Made by a program: the position numbers and the translations under genes. From positions 477,630 to 541,629 of the forward strand of contig NZ_SADT02000001.1 in assembly GCF_004016445.2 (NCBI RefSeq): DNA of 64,000 nucleotides, read 5' to 3'. The stretch comes from Mesorhizobium sp. M2E.F.Ca.ET.219.01.1.1. Lineage in GTDB: Bacteria > Pseudomonadota > Alphaproteobacteria > Rhizobiales > Rhizobiaceae. A model generated the notes under the pieces. The model did not search any database. It saw only the letters and a program-made list of their open reading frames with translations, and was not told the DNA's origin. This document shows positions 35,407-45,200 of the stretch, in pieces. Each line of letters opens with the position of its first letter. The first letter of the stretch is position 1.

Positions 35407-36075
35407 CTAACCGATATTTCCGTCGTCGACTAGCCCACATCCAATACCCAACTTCTTCATGTCGGCCCAAAATTCATGGTGGCGATTACGTCCTGGATGG
35501 GCCACCCGCGTCACAGATACGCCCATTCGGCCTAGCGCCTTTGCAGATACATCGCCAATCGCGATAATGCGCCTTGGCTTGAAAGTGTCGAGGACTAGCG
35601 TCAGGGAATCACGGCAAATGTCGTGATGCTCACGGGTCGTTTCTGCATTTCTGATTTGACCGCTCTTCACTTTGAAGGGATGCAGCATGACGACGTTCCA
35701 TAGCAAGGGCACCGGCTTTGGGAGAATTTTCCAGATCGCTGCTGAGGTTCGGCTTGCGCTGCTTTCTGGATTGCGTGTCGGCACTGCGAACGCGTCACGC
35801 ATGCCCAGCATCTCGCCCATTTCTTTCAGCTTACCTTGATGGGTGAAGGGCACACCTGACCAGCGCGCGCCATAACGCGAAGGCGCCTCGGCTATCCACA
35901 AATCGGCACTTGGTCGCTCGATAAAGCTCCGAAGATAGAGGCCAAGATTGTGCCGGCGTAATTTCGGCGCATCCGCATCCTCGCGAGCGGATTCATAGCT
36001 TTCATAGTGATTGAATAGGCCTGGCCCAGAAGGTATGCGCCGGATTGCGTCAACAATTACCTCCGCGGGGTCCAT
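35407..36075 (-). CDS. Uracil-DNA-glycosylase-fold protein
   Basis: 222 aa, ATG at 36075 with AGGAGG upstream. Motifs in family order: LWIAEAPSRYGARWSGVPFT (residues about 58-77; the GxxPG...TGVPF-type water-activating loop in variant form), NVVMLHPFK, IAIGDVSAKALGRMGV and VAHPGRNRHHEF (variant of the HPS leucine loop). The general UDG superfamily fold is likely. The key Asp/Asn of motif 1 is replaced by the EAPS context, so activity on uracil is uncertain. It could act on modified or damaged bases, or only bind. It converges on the HEPN-like gene. Confidence 0.6.
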   Translation of the reverse strand: MDPAEVIVDAIRRIPSGPGLFNHYESYESAREDADAPKLRRHNLGLYLRSFIERPSADLWIAEAPSRYGARWSGVPFTHQGKLKEMGEMLGMRDAFAVPTRNPESSASRTSAAIWKILPKPVPLLWNVVMLHPFKVKSGQIRNAETTREHHDICRDSLTLVLDTFKPRRIIAIGDVSAKALGRMGVSVTRVAHPGRNRHHEFWADMKKLGIGCGLVDDGNIG

Positions 36076-36167
36076 AAGGAACCTCCTAGCTTACGCTCGA
36101 TCGTACCCACCGAAGAACAGATCAAAGGCTGACTCCGGCGGACGCGTCATGCTGACATTGTGGGCAA

Positions 36168-36314
36168 TCAAACGGCAAGCGATGATCGATGCACGGAAGA
36201 GCCGCTGAGGCCGGATTCAATGGCGTCCGAAATGCGATAGCGGACGTTCGACACGGTGCGGCCAAGGTCAGAAGCTAACCCAATAGCAGCCAAGGGGCGC
36301 GATAGACTCCACAC
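36168..36314 (-). pseudogene. Possible short HTH fragment
   Basis: A 48-codon frame with a GTG start reads VWSLSRPLAAIGLASDLGR, then TVSNVRYRISDAIESGLSG. The LASDLGRTVSNVRYRI segment looks like a recognition-helix pair of a small DNA-binding protein. No ribosome site is obvious and it may be a remnant. The rest of 36076-36363 shows nothing else. Confidence 0.25.
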
Positions 36315-36363
36315 CTGAGGGGCCAAACAATCCGCACGACTTCATTCGCTCTAGGTCAGCGCA

Positions 36364-36570
36364 TTGCCAATGGCCAAAGAACGCGGTCAGCGCACCCTTG
36401 CCGCCATCCTCGCGGCCGATGTGGTCGGCGAAATTGGACTATGGCTGGCGCGATGGCGCCCAATCGAGGCGCTGCGCGCCGTAATCCCAGGCCGGATGCG
36501 TGCATACTTTGGCCGAGCTGGCTGCCCGATCCGCGGAGGGATTAGTCTAGTAGAACTTTGCTGCCACTGA
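36364..36570 (+). pseudogene. Fragment resembling the N-terminus of a class III adenylate cyclase
   Basis: It starts MPMAKERGQRTLAAILAADVVG. The stretch RTLAAILAADVVG is the standard opening of the class III adenylate/guanylate cyclases that are abundant in Mesorhizobium (usually RLAAILAADVVGYSRLM). After VVG the sequence turns to unrelated residues (EIGLWLARWRPIEALR) and stops after 68 codons. I read it as a deletion scar rather than a working gene. It overlaps the end of the convergent methyltransferase gene. Confidence 0.45.
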
Positions 36571-37431
36571 CGCGTCCACCGGGGCTCCCGGCGCGCGTGC
36601 TACGAAGACGGCGCCTGGGAAGGTTTCGTTGCCGACTCGAAGTTTCTTTGACAAACCGCCCTCCAACTGCCATCCGATTTCGGCCGCGACGTCCGTGAAG
36701 GTGAGGAAGTGTGTTTGAGAAGAGATACGAAAAACTCCGATCAAGTATGCACCATCATGGGCCGCCTGTCGCAGACCGGATAGCATCCCGGCGTACCCTG
36801 ATGCTACCGTCCGCCGATACCCAGGCATTATCCCCTTTCCCTGGGTCATCATGAGGTCTTCAAAACTTGGCTCCGGCAGGTATGGCTGTTCAATGCCGCA
36901 CGCTGAAACGACCACGTCAAATTTCCCGACACTTGACAGGCGAGACATATTGATCGCTTCGAACTGAACGTTAGAGGGATTGCTCGCCGCCTTCGCCGCA
37001 GTAACGAGATTGGCCGCTTTGTCGATCCCCCACACTCTTGTTGAGGGATGGGATTGGGCGATAAGGCGAGACAAGGTTCCGGTCGCGCATCCTACATCTG
37101 CAATCGCTTTCGCTTGCGGCGGTATCGATGCCAGAATCCATTCGAACGATTGTGCGATACGTTCGCGGTCATGGCTGAACAGCAGATGAGCTTGCTTTAG
37201 CGTTTTCGGGAAAGAATAGAGCCTTTCTAGCCGTAGGCCCTCATTCCGCGTCGCCCAAGCCTTCTCCAGTCGCCGTGCTTGAATTGGGTCGCAAGCCGCA
37301 AGCAGCCGCTCGTCCAAGCGGCTCGACGACGAAACCAAGTCATAGTCTTCGGCTTCGAGAAATCTTGCTATTTCGGCCCTGGTAGGGGCGTTCCGTTCGG
37401 AGGCAGGTAGAAAGCTTTCAGTCTGGCTCAT
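36547..37431 (-). CDS. Class I SAM-dependent methyltransferase
   Basis: 294 aa. The SAM-binding motif I IADVGCATGTLSRLIAQ is followed by VWGIDKAANLVTAAKAA (motif II) and FDVVVSACGIEQPYL (motif IV). The N-terminal 110 residues are helical. It resembles small-molecule or protein methyltransferases of the Methyltransf_11/25 type; there is no DPPY motif, so it is not an evident DNA amino-methylase. It has no operon partner: the IS630 remnant lies upstream and the cyclase fragment downstream. Confidence 0.72.
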   Translation of the reverse strand: MSQTESFLPASERNAPTRAEIARFLEAEDYDLVSSSSRLDERLLAACDPIQARRLEKAWATRNEGLRLERLYSFPKTLKQAHLLFSHDRERIAQSFEWILASIPPQAKAIADVGCATGTLSRLIAQSHPSTRVWGIDKAANLVTAAKAASNPSNVQFEAINMSRLSSVGKFDVVVSACGIEQPYLPEPSFEDLMMTQGKGIMPGYRRTVASGYAGMLSGLRQAAHDGAYLIGVFRISSQTHFLTFTDVAAEIGWQLEGGLSKKLRVGNETFPGAVFVARAPGAPVDASVAAKFY

Positions 37432-37618
37432 CCAACCAAGTATCCTGTCGTCTCATCGCCTTCTGTAGCTACGGCCAGCCGGCTTGGCTACCGAGAATTT
37501 CGCGTGGGCTAAGACTTTATCCTCCCCCTTATAGACCGAGACTGTCCATGACAGGGGTTCCCAAGGTGCGTAAATCAGTTTCGAGATGCTGGTTGGGCGA
37601 AGGACGTGGCGTGGATAG

Positions 37619-37786
37619 CCGGCCATATTCGACGATCTTCGGGAGCGGGTTGTTGCTTCGGTTGAGCAGGAGGGAGCTGACGGCGGCGGCCGGCAGCGGT
37701 TCTATTATGTCGGCATTAGCACGATGATCCGGTGGGCTGGGCTTTCACGTTACCTCGCTGAGAATTTCAGCTACGCTTGGCCTTGA
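37619..37786 (+). pseudogene. IS630-family transposase N-terminal remnant
   Basis: A start-less frame reads IFDDLRERVVASVEQEGADGG, then GISTMIRWAG and a short tail ending in TGA at 37784. DLRERVVASVEQEG and GISTMIRW are the N-terminal HTH words of rhizobial IS630 transposases (normally DLRERVVAAVEGGLSRRAAA...GVSVSTAIRW). The middle of the HTH is altered or deleted and the rest of the gene is gone. The remaining part of 37432-37804 shows nothing recognisable. Confidence 0.6.
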
Positions 37787-37804
37787 AGAAGGACTTACGG
37801 TCCT

Positions 37805-40375
37805 TCACCGGCGAACGTGCGTCAGAGCCTGAGACCAATGACGTGTAGTCGTCTTGTCAGCATCGGCGACATTCCTTTTGAAGTCGCAACGTGGGAAGGT
37901 ACTGCAGCCATCGAATCCACCATACTTCCCGACGCGAAGTTTGAGGGTCCCGATCCTGCATTTCGGGCAGGTCTCTAGCATCTCGCCGTCAAAGGCTTCG
38001 ATCTTCAAGCGACCATTGGTGACGAGTTCGGTGACGAAACGAGAGGGGGTCTGCAAGCTTGTATAAATTCGAACTTGTCGTTTTGCGCGGGTCAGTCCCA
38101 CGTAGAACAGACGTCGCTCCTCAGCCATCGGATACGGGTCCGGCGCCGGCATTGGGATCTGCAGTATCGGATCGTCTTCAATTTGGCTTGGAAAACCACG
38201 TAAGCCTTCTACGACGTTCAGCAGCATCACGTAGTCAGCCTCCAATCCCTTCGATGAATGGATTGTCTTGAAAGAAATATCGAGCAGATCGCCGAATTTG
38301 CGTTGCCACATCTTCAGCTGACCCGGTGCGTCACTTCGGTAACGTCCAAGAAGAAGGATTGTGACTCGGTCTCCGCGGCTGGGCTTGAGCCTTCCTTGCT
38401 TGATATATCGGCGCATCAGCTCGAACTGTTCGCCCAAGTGCGCCCGAGCGTTGGTCATGTCATTGAAGCCGAATGCCAGGACGGACGCATTTGAATAGGT
38501 GCTCGTTGTTTTTACTGTCTTTCTTATTTGGACAGGGTTCGCCTGGATAAACGCGCTGGAGACGTCGCACAGCGATTGCGGACACCGAAATGTCGTCCCC
38601 AATGTCAGCCGGGTTGCATAGGGAAAGATTTTCTCAAACTCAGTCATCACAGATATGTCGGCACCGGCGAATCTGTTGATGCCTTGCCAGTCATCTCCGA
38701 CGACGCACAGATGTACATCGCCATTCTTTGCGTCGGACAGTGCCTTCAGAAGGCGAATTCGGGCACGGGAGGAATCCTGGAACTCGTCAGCGAGCACCAT
38801 CTTGTAGGGGCTCTGATATGTGCGGGCCTCGATATGCTCTCCGGCCTGAACTAGCATATCCTCGAAGTCGATCCAGCCTCCTTCCCTCAGCAGTCGTTCC
38901 CACTCATGGGAGATTCGGTAGAACAGCTTTACGAAGAGAAGGATGCGGGCAGGATGACCGTCATTCAGCTGGCTGGTGATCGCTTCCTTCATTTGTGTCG
39001 GCGTCAGACCATTGCTCTTAACGTGCTGCTGAAACACTCGAACCGTACGAGCCAGTTCCTTGTTGCTGATCGGCTGGAGACCTTCGCCTTTGCGATCTGG
39101 ATCGAAACGAATTGTCTGTCCGCGCTTTTTGAGCTCCCTTTCCAGGTTTGATAGCGCAGCTCCTGTCGAAATCTGGTGCGACGTGGTCTCGAAGAGCGCA
39201 GTACCCTTTTCCGCATGCAGCGATCTCTTCCATTTCACTCCTTCGACGTAATTAGGACCGAAGTGGTCTGGAGCGTTTCCATCCGGCCCGAGAGCGAAAT
39301 GCTCGTGGTAAAGTTGGATGTCGGGGTAATAGAAGTCCGGCTGATATTGTCGATGAGTTTCGGTCGCGGTTCCGTGCTCATAGTCCCGCTCGTAGACGTA
39401 GGGCACGTTGTGATAGAATAGCCAATCCGCTATCAGCCGTTCTTCCTTACTTTTAACCACATCCCCGTTGGCAGTTCGGTGACCACGCCGACCATTTTCG
39501 TAGGCGTCGGGCTCAGATGGAGCACCTCGGCGACCGATATGGCGGCCGTAAATGACACGGAAAATATTCCAGTCGTTGTTAAATTGTGGATCCTTGTCAG
39601 CGAGTTCTTTGATGATCTTCGCTATCATCTCGACATCTTGACCCGAGCCTTCGAGCCAAGGTGCCAGCCGGGGCTTCTCACCGCTTGCTGATGCGATCAC
39701 ATGCAGGCCGAAGCCGTGAAATGTATCTACATTGATTTCATCGACGCCTTTCTGGTCTGCAAGGCGTGCCTTCACACGATCTCTCAATTGCTGTGCTGCA
39801 TCAGAGTTGAATGCGAGAATAAGAATCTGCCTTCCTTTAAACAATTTCTGATGCAGGGCGTAGCCTGCCTTCGCCACCATCGTCGACGTCTTCCCGGATC
39901 CGGCAGCCGCTACGATTTGAACGCTGCTATCCATGCAGATGCAGGCGCTGACTTGCTCTTCCGTCAGCGGGTTCTTTTCGACGGAATCGAAGAACGGTTT
40001 CAGGAGCTTTTTCTGCACGACCTGAAACATGTCATTGCTGTCTTTGAAATCCGCCTTCAACTCCTCAAGAGTCGGATTCCCCTGGCTGAGAAGCCCGGCA
40101 ATGGCAGAACCGCTCGACCTGCTCGGGGCAGGGAACTTCTCCAGAATTCTCTCGGCCGTGCCCGAAGGTATCCACCTCGCGCGGTTAACGAGCGGTTCCC
40201 ATTGCGCACGCCAGTCACGAACGCGCTCGTGATAATCATCCGTGCTGAGAGGCGGGAAAACAGTCGCTTTGTTGGTCGCAGCAAGGTGTTTATTGCTATC
40301 CCGAATCAGTCCCAATTTGGTCAAGATAGAATGCCCAATCGCAAACACCATGACCAAGACAAACAACTCAAACAT
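37805..40375 (-). CDS. DNA helicase IV-like (UvrD superfamily) with nuclease-like insertion
   Basis: 856 aa from the ATG at 40375. Residues 2-20 (MFELFVLVMVFAIGHSIL) are hydrophobic and could anchor the enzyme in the membrane. Motifs: Walker A VAAAGSGKTSTMVAKAG, motif Ia NVDTFHGFGLHVI, motif II VLADEFQDSSRARI, VVGDDWQGINRFAGA, FKTIHSSKGLEADYV and FYVGLTRAKRQV, in the order and wording of E. coli HelD. Between motifs Ia and II sits an insert: KSKEERLIADWLFYHNVPYV, YQPDFYYPD and LYHEHFALG, which looks like a PD-(D/E)XK nuclease. The C-terminus has a topoisomerase-type C4 zinc finger (CPKCRIGTLKLR, GFDGCSTFPRC). Unwinding plus cutting of DNA is a plausible defence or repair role. Confidence 0.82.
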   Translation of the reverse strand: MFELFVLVMVFAIGHSILTKLGLIRDSNKHLAATNKATVFPPLSTDDYHERVRDWRAQWEPLVNRARWIPSGTAERILEKFPAPSRSSGSAIAGLLSQGNPTLEELKADFKDSNDMFQVVQKKLLKPFFDSVEKNPLTEEQVSACICMDSSVQIVAAAGSGKTSTMVAKAGYALHQKLFKGRQILILAFNSDAAQQLRDRVKARLADQKGVDEINVDTFHGFGLHVIASASGEKPRLAPWLEGSGQDVEMIAKIIKELADKDPQFNNDWNIFRVIYGRHIGRRGAPSEPDAYENGRRGHRTANGDVVKSKEERLIADWLFYHNVPYVYERDYEHGTATETHRQYQPDFYYPDIQLYHEHFALGPDGNAPDHFGPNYVEGVKWKRSLHAEKGTALFETTSHQISTGAALSNLERELKKRGQTIRFDPDRKGEGLQPISNKELARTVRVFQQHVKSNGLTPTQMKEAITSQLNDGHPARILLFVKLFYRISHEWERLLREGGWIDFEDMLVQAGEHIEARTYQSPYKMVLADEFQDSSRARIRLLKALSDAKNGDVHLCVVGDDWQGINRFAGADISVMTEFEKIFPYATRLTLGTTFRCPQSLCDVSSAFIQANPVQIRKTVKTTSTYSNASVLAFGFNDMTNARAHLGEQFELMRRYIKQGRLKPSRGDRVTILLLGRYRSDAPGQLKMWQRKFGDLLDISFKTIHSSKGLEADYVMLLNVVEGLRGFPSQIEDDPILQIPMPAPDPYPMAEERRLFYVGLTRAKRQVRIYTSLQTPSRFVTELVTNGRLKIEAFDGEMLETCPKCRIGTLKLRVGKYGGFDGCSTFPRCDFKRNVADADKTTTRHWSQALTHVRR

Positions 40376-40739
40376 TTCCACCCCAAATCCGGAACTGCTG
40401 CTGTACTATCGCGCAGAAGGGTAATTTCAACGTCAAAGCCGACGCTCGAGGCTTGCGGCGCCAAACCGTGCTAGTGAGAAAATAATTCATCGTTTATGTG
40501 TTAAGTGGGATGCGTCTGACAAGCCTGACGATTAAAAGGATGTCGGGTCCTTTAGGGGGGGCGCTGATCGTCCCGTTTCTTATCCCCGACGGCACGCTGC
40601 TTGTTGGCTATCGCTGCGAAAGCACCCAATATCGCCTGCTGCATTGCCACCTGCACAGGCCCAGTCGCGGCGTGACCTTGAAGCATGGTTATTGATCCAC
40701 TTCGTCAAGTGTGCATTCTGGGGTGCTGTTGGGGGCAGG
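40376..40739. other. Intergenic region between divergent genes
   Basis: 364 bases that should hold the promoters of the helicase (minus) and the Mrr_N-like gene (plus). A 65-codon plus frame at 40498-40695 has no ribosome site or recognisable family. A run of seven Gs starts near 40554. Nothing else is seen. Confidence 0.35.
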
Positions 40740-42098
40740 ATGGCGAAATCAAAACACAAGAAGTCAGCAGCAGATCGAGTACGCGCTCGAGCCGCGAAAA
40801 ATTCAGCGAGAATTCAGAAGGCGCCGAAGATCAAGTTGGCCGTCCCGCTTGGCCCGGCCGCGAGGAGACGGGTGCGCGTCGCCACCGCCCTCATGGACTA
40901 CATCGCCGCCATCAACGAAGGGCAGGGAAAGGTCACCATTCCTGCTGACCGGATCATCGCAAAGAATGCGGAGGGTCAGAACGCGGCGGTCACCCTGGAG
41001 GAGATCGGCTCATTCATAGAACGGATGACCCAGGCCGGAAAGCTAACCAACGTCGAGGTGATGCCTGACTCCTACGCCTTTAGAATCGTCCGCAAGCCTC
41101 TCACCATGAGATCTCATGCGAAGGCAGGGACTTCACAGTCACCAGGGATAGGGCAAATAATGCGCGTCGTGTTGGCTGCCGTTGACGCAGGCGCGAAGCA
41201 TCATGCGGCGGTTCGATCCGCGGTGTCCAAGGCGCTGGCTCTTCCAGTAAGGACGACGGCGAGGCATGTGTCGGAACACAGTTTCGAGGACCGTTTAGCT
41301 CTCTGCATCGAGCAGCATAAATCGCTGGGATACATCCAACGCGAAGGACGTGCGATCTCGATCCTGCCGCGAGGCCATGCCCGGCTTCAGGACAACAGGC
41401 CCTTCGAGGGCGACGAAATCCCGAAGAAGTACAGGCGTCCGGATAAGGGACCCAATACTGTTAGGCAGCTCCCCGCAGTGAATGCTCGCGACGCGAACAG
41501 ACTTCTGCAAACGATTCCGACCCTCCCTCCGGAAAGGCTGATAGTTCTTTGGTCGAACGCCGTGAAAGTTCTATCCGTCGCCTCCGGGACGGCGGAGCAC
41601 GAGCGCGCGCGCAAGGTATTAGATGCGGTCGAGACGGCGTGGGACGCGCTCGATAAAAAGAGGGACGACGAATTCGCCTGGCCGTCCACAGAGGTGCGGG
41701 GGCATTCCGGAACTTTGACAGTGCCGGCATTTCGATCCGAAGGCATGCTTTCCTATCTTGAGTACCGGGTAGGGAAGACCGCGAGCCTTCCCGCCGTCCT
41801 ACGGCAGTCGATCCTTGCACGCGTGTTCGAAGGGAGACTGCCGCGCGTCTTCGATGCCGAGTACATGCGAGCATGGGGAAGCCCCGCGAGTGCCCAGCGG
41901 CTCCGTAAGATGGCCGAGTCCTTGGCTGCATTTGCCCGGAACGGTAAGAGGAGCGGCGTTGAGCGGCTCGAAGAAGCCATTAGGCAATGGGAACAGGACT
42001 TGGAATTCCTTTATGAGAGGTACTACGTCGGGCGCTTCGGCTTTGGCTGGCCGACGACTTCCATCAATGATCCAGGTCGGATGCTGGTTCATCGGTAA
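40740..42098 (+). CDS. Unknown 452-aa protein with winged-helix-like segments
   Basis: ATG at 40740 with GGGGGCAGG upstream. A very basic N-terminal tail (MAKSKHKKSAADRVRARAAK) is followed by a helical domain (VRVATALMDYIAAINEGQG) and LEEIGSFIERMTQAGKLTNV. Residues about 190-240 (HSFEDRLALCIEQHKSLGYI...RAISILPRGHARLQ) resemble the Mrr_N winged helix of restriction enzymes. The C-terminal half is helical with no nuclease motif seen. Nucleic-acid binding is likely from charge and fold; the function is unknown. It converges on the caspase gene. Confidence 0.6.
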   Translation: MAKSKHKKSAADRVRARAAKNSARIQKAPKIKLAVPLGPAARRRVRVATALMDYIAAINEGQGKVTIPADRIIAKNAEGQNAAVTLEEIGSFIERMTQAGKLTNVEVMPDSYAFRIVRKPLTMRSHAKAGTSQSPGIGQIMRVVLAAVDAGAKHHAAVRSAVSKALALPVRTTARHVSEHSFEDRLALCIEQHKSLGYIQREGRAISILPRGHARLQDNRPFEGDEIPKKYRRPDKGPNTVRQLPAVNARDANRLLQTIPTLPPERLIVLWSNAVKVLSVASGTAEHERARKVLDAVETAWDALDKKRDDEFAWPSTEVRGHSGTLTVPAFRSEGMLSYLEYRVGKTASLPAVLRQSILARVFEGRLPRVFDAEYMRAWGSPASAQRLRKMAESLAAFARNGKRSGVERLEEAIRQWEQDLEFLYERYYVGRFGFGWPTTSINDPGRMLVHR

Positions 42099-42282
42099 CG
42101 GCCCCATCGGACGACCCTTTTTGGCGGCAAGGTCCCGTCTTGGCGTTCCTCGTCCAGAATAGGCGCGATAAGAGATGTCTGGAAATGGACGCTCTATGCG
42201 ACATCGAAAAGTGTCCGGCAACCATGTCCGGTTTGCCGGAAATCAAGCATAGCGTAAAGCCTAGAGGGTTCCGTCCTCAAAA

Positions 42283-45200
42283 TCACTGCATCGGAGCTAA
42301 AGCCGACGGAGAAACAAAGCCAATACGCTTCCCCTCGCGAGCAACCTCCACCCTCGCCGCTTCGGTGCGTACGACCCTGACCAAGGTGCCAGGTTGAAGG
42401 GAATCTCCCACGACGCTCCCGCGTTCATCAGTGACAGCCGCAACTGCGATGACGACATGCGTTGGCTGAATCGGCACGAAATCTTCGGACGGATTAGCCA
42501 GTGTATTGACCGTCCTCCCGACAGCGAAGTCCTCACCGATTAGCTTCATCTGGGGAACCTGGCGTATCCCGAATTTGCCAAAAGACAAATCGGGCACTCG
42601 GGCGCCAACATAAGATGCCAATGCCGTCACTTGTATCAAGCCGGTTCTGTTAGGGTCTGCCGCACCAAGCCCTTCCATCACCGAGTAGGCAAAAACACCG
42701 TGACCTTGGAAGCCCTCGAGCGCCGGACCATCATCGCTAGACGCGGCTAGCACCGACCGTCCTGTTGCTCGTGTGAGACGGTCAAGGGCAGCTAGACGAT
42801 CAAAGCCACGGGTAGTGCGCTCTAGCGTCAGCGTACCGCTCTCACAAGTGTCAAACATGAGAAGGGATTTCCGAGTTGCGACACGGGTCAGCCAATGTTG
42901 CCAGTCGTCTTGGTTGATGCCTTGTTCCGAGAATGAGCCAGCGTCAGAATACTTGAAATCATAGGGTATGAAATAATAGCGCCCGTCCTCAGTCTTGCCA
43001 TGGCCAGCGACAAAGAGAACGAACACATCCGTAGAGCGTATTTGTTTGGCGATCTCGTCAAACGCCAAATCGATTCCGCCCCTTGTCGCCTTTTGATCGG
43101 TGACCAGCCAGGTTTTCACACCGTCGAAGAAATCGGCACCGGCAACCTCGAAGGAATGGATCAAATCAGCAGCATCATTCGCGGCGAACTTAAGAGTGAG
43201 CCTGCTGTCCCAGTAATCATTGATCCCGACGGCTAGCACAAAAAGCCGTGGTGAGACTGAGGCACCAGTTGCCGCCCAACTGATGTTCGAAGTGGCAGGA
43301 CTTGAGGCAATTCCGTTGGATGAGTTGAAAACGCTTAACTCCAGGACGTTCTTCCCCGGCTCAAGTAGAAGGCTGTCTTCTATTTCGACCGATTCGCCCT
43401 CACCAGTTACCGAGGGAGGCAACGTGCGAGCAACACGTACGATCCCGTTCACCCGCCACTCTATACGACCGATGCCTCCGGTCGAGGCTGTTACAGTTGC
43501 CTTGGCAACAATCGTTTCCTTGTCCGCCACGCTGTCACCCGCCGGGGATACAATCGTGACAGTGGGTGGCAGCCCACCCTTTAGAAGTGTACTTATCGTG
43601 GGACCTTCGCCTACCTTCTGTTCACCAATGCCTCCTGAAGCAACAGCGGCCACTAGATCGGGTCTGTAAAGCGTATTGAAAAAGCTGTCGATTGTGACCG
43701 TTTCGTTCAAACTAGGCGCGAGGAAGAGGTTTTCCGCAGCCTCTCTCGTTCCGCCAAAATAGCCGCCCTCAATGCGGGTCAACCAGTTTCCATTTTCGCT
43801 GAGGACGGTTCTTAAGATTGGTTCCGGCTTGCCAACGTCATACAGCAGAAAGTCACCAACATCAGTTATCGCTAGAAAACGTCCTTGCCTCTGTTGCGCC
43901 AGTGCGAGCACGTTCGCCCCCGCGACATCGTGCTCGGAACTGTAATTGTCCGCGCCAACAACCGCGGTTACTGGCTTGTTACCCTTTAGGCTCACAAGGC
44001 GGTTACCACCGAGGCGGCTGGCTCTAGATGCCTGCGCGGTCTCATCAGCTGACTTTTTGCCAGCAGCCAGTTGTCCCGAAAGCAGCGTAAACTTCCCGCT
44101 CTCGTATTTGTAAATCAGGCCGCCGGAACCACCGACACCGAGCAGTGCCGCATCACTGGGGGTGTCGGGAATTATCCATTTTACTACCCCCCAATACCAT
44201 CGCGTTCTGTTGCCAGACCTCGTCGTTTCCAGCTTGAGCTCTTGTCGAGATACAGCCCTCCCGGTAGCCAGGCTTTGAACGATAGCAAAATGGTCGAGAC
44301 CATAAAGAATGCTGCTCCCCCCGTCGACAAAGTTAAATGCAGCCAGCCAGCCTGAGAAAGTTTTCTTTAGGACAATTCTTCCGGTAGTAGCTTCCGCCAC
44401 CAGTAGCGTATTCGTTGTTTTCGGACTGTATTCAGAATACCTAGCCGCTATATACCGACCATCCGGAGACACCCTTATATCCTTGGCCTGCTCCTTAGGG
44501 AAATCTGCAATTAGTCTAACTTTACCATTTGTGAGATCAAGTTCTCTTATAGAGCCATCATCACAGGCCATGGCTACGTGTTCGTCTTCGATAAAATCTG
44601 CCAATTCAACTGCAGCGGAGAGCTCCCCAGATTTGCTGACGTTACAGTCTTCGAAATGCAAGGTCCGCATTTGCCCGGTTTGGGTATCGAGAACGTAGGC
44701 GGCCCTGCCAGCGATACCTATTGCCACACTCCCATCGAGGCTGACTGCCCCAGCATCCAGGGCCAGTCGGCGTACCGCCGTCCGAGGTATTAGAGGCTCC
44801 CCAGTTGTCAGCCGGTACCTAAACACACCGTCGCTCCCGACGGTGTAAATCTCACCTCGCTCCTCGTCGATCCGCAACTCGGTACCCGTGGACGGAAAAT
44901 GCGAAATATTCCGCACTTCCCCAGTCTCGAAATCCCATTGAAAAATCGAACTGACACTACCGGAATTATTAACAAAATGAAGAGATTTATCACCTGAGCT
45001 AAATGCGACTTGTTCGTACGGCGCTTCGCCATCTTCAAATTCCTTCGTAAAAACGATATTCCCAGATCTGGAATCATGGATCTCCGACGCTTTTTTTGTC
45101 AGAACGTAGTAATATCGGCCGTCGCGAGATAAGCTGAACGTACTGAAATATTCTGTAGTCCCGGTCAGACGGCGCCCCGAAGATGCATCATAGACCCTTA

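Noticed and set aside
40498..40695. 65-codon plus frame as a gene
   Set aside because: No ribosome site, no family resemblance, and it overlaps the likely promoter region of the next gene.
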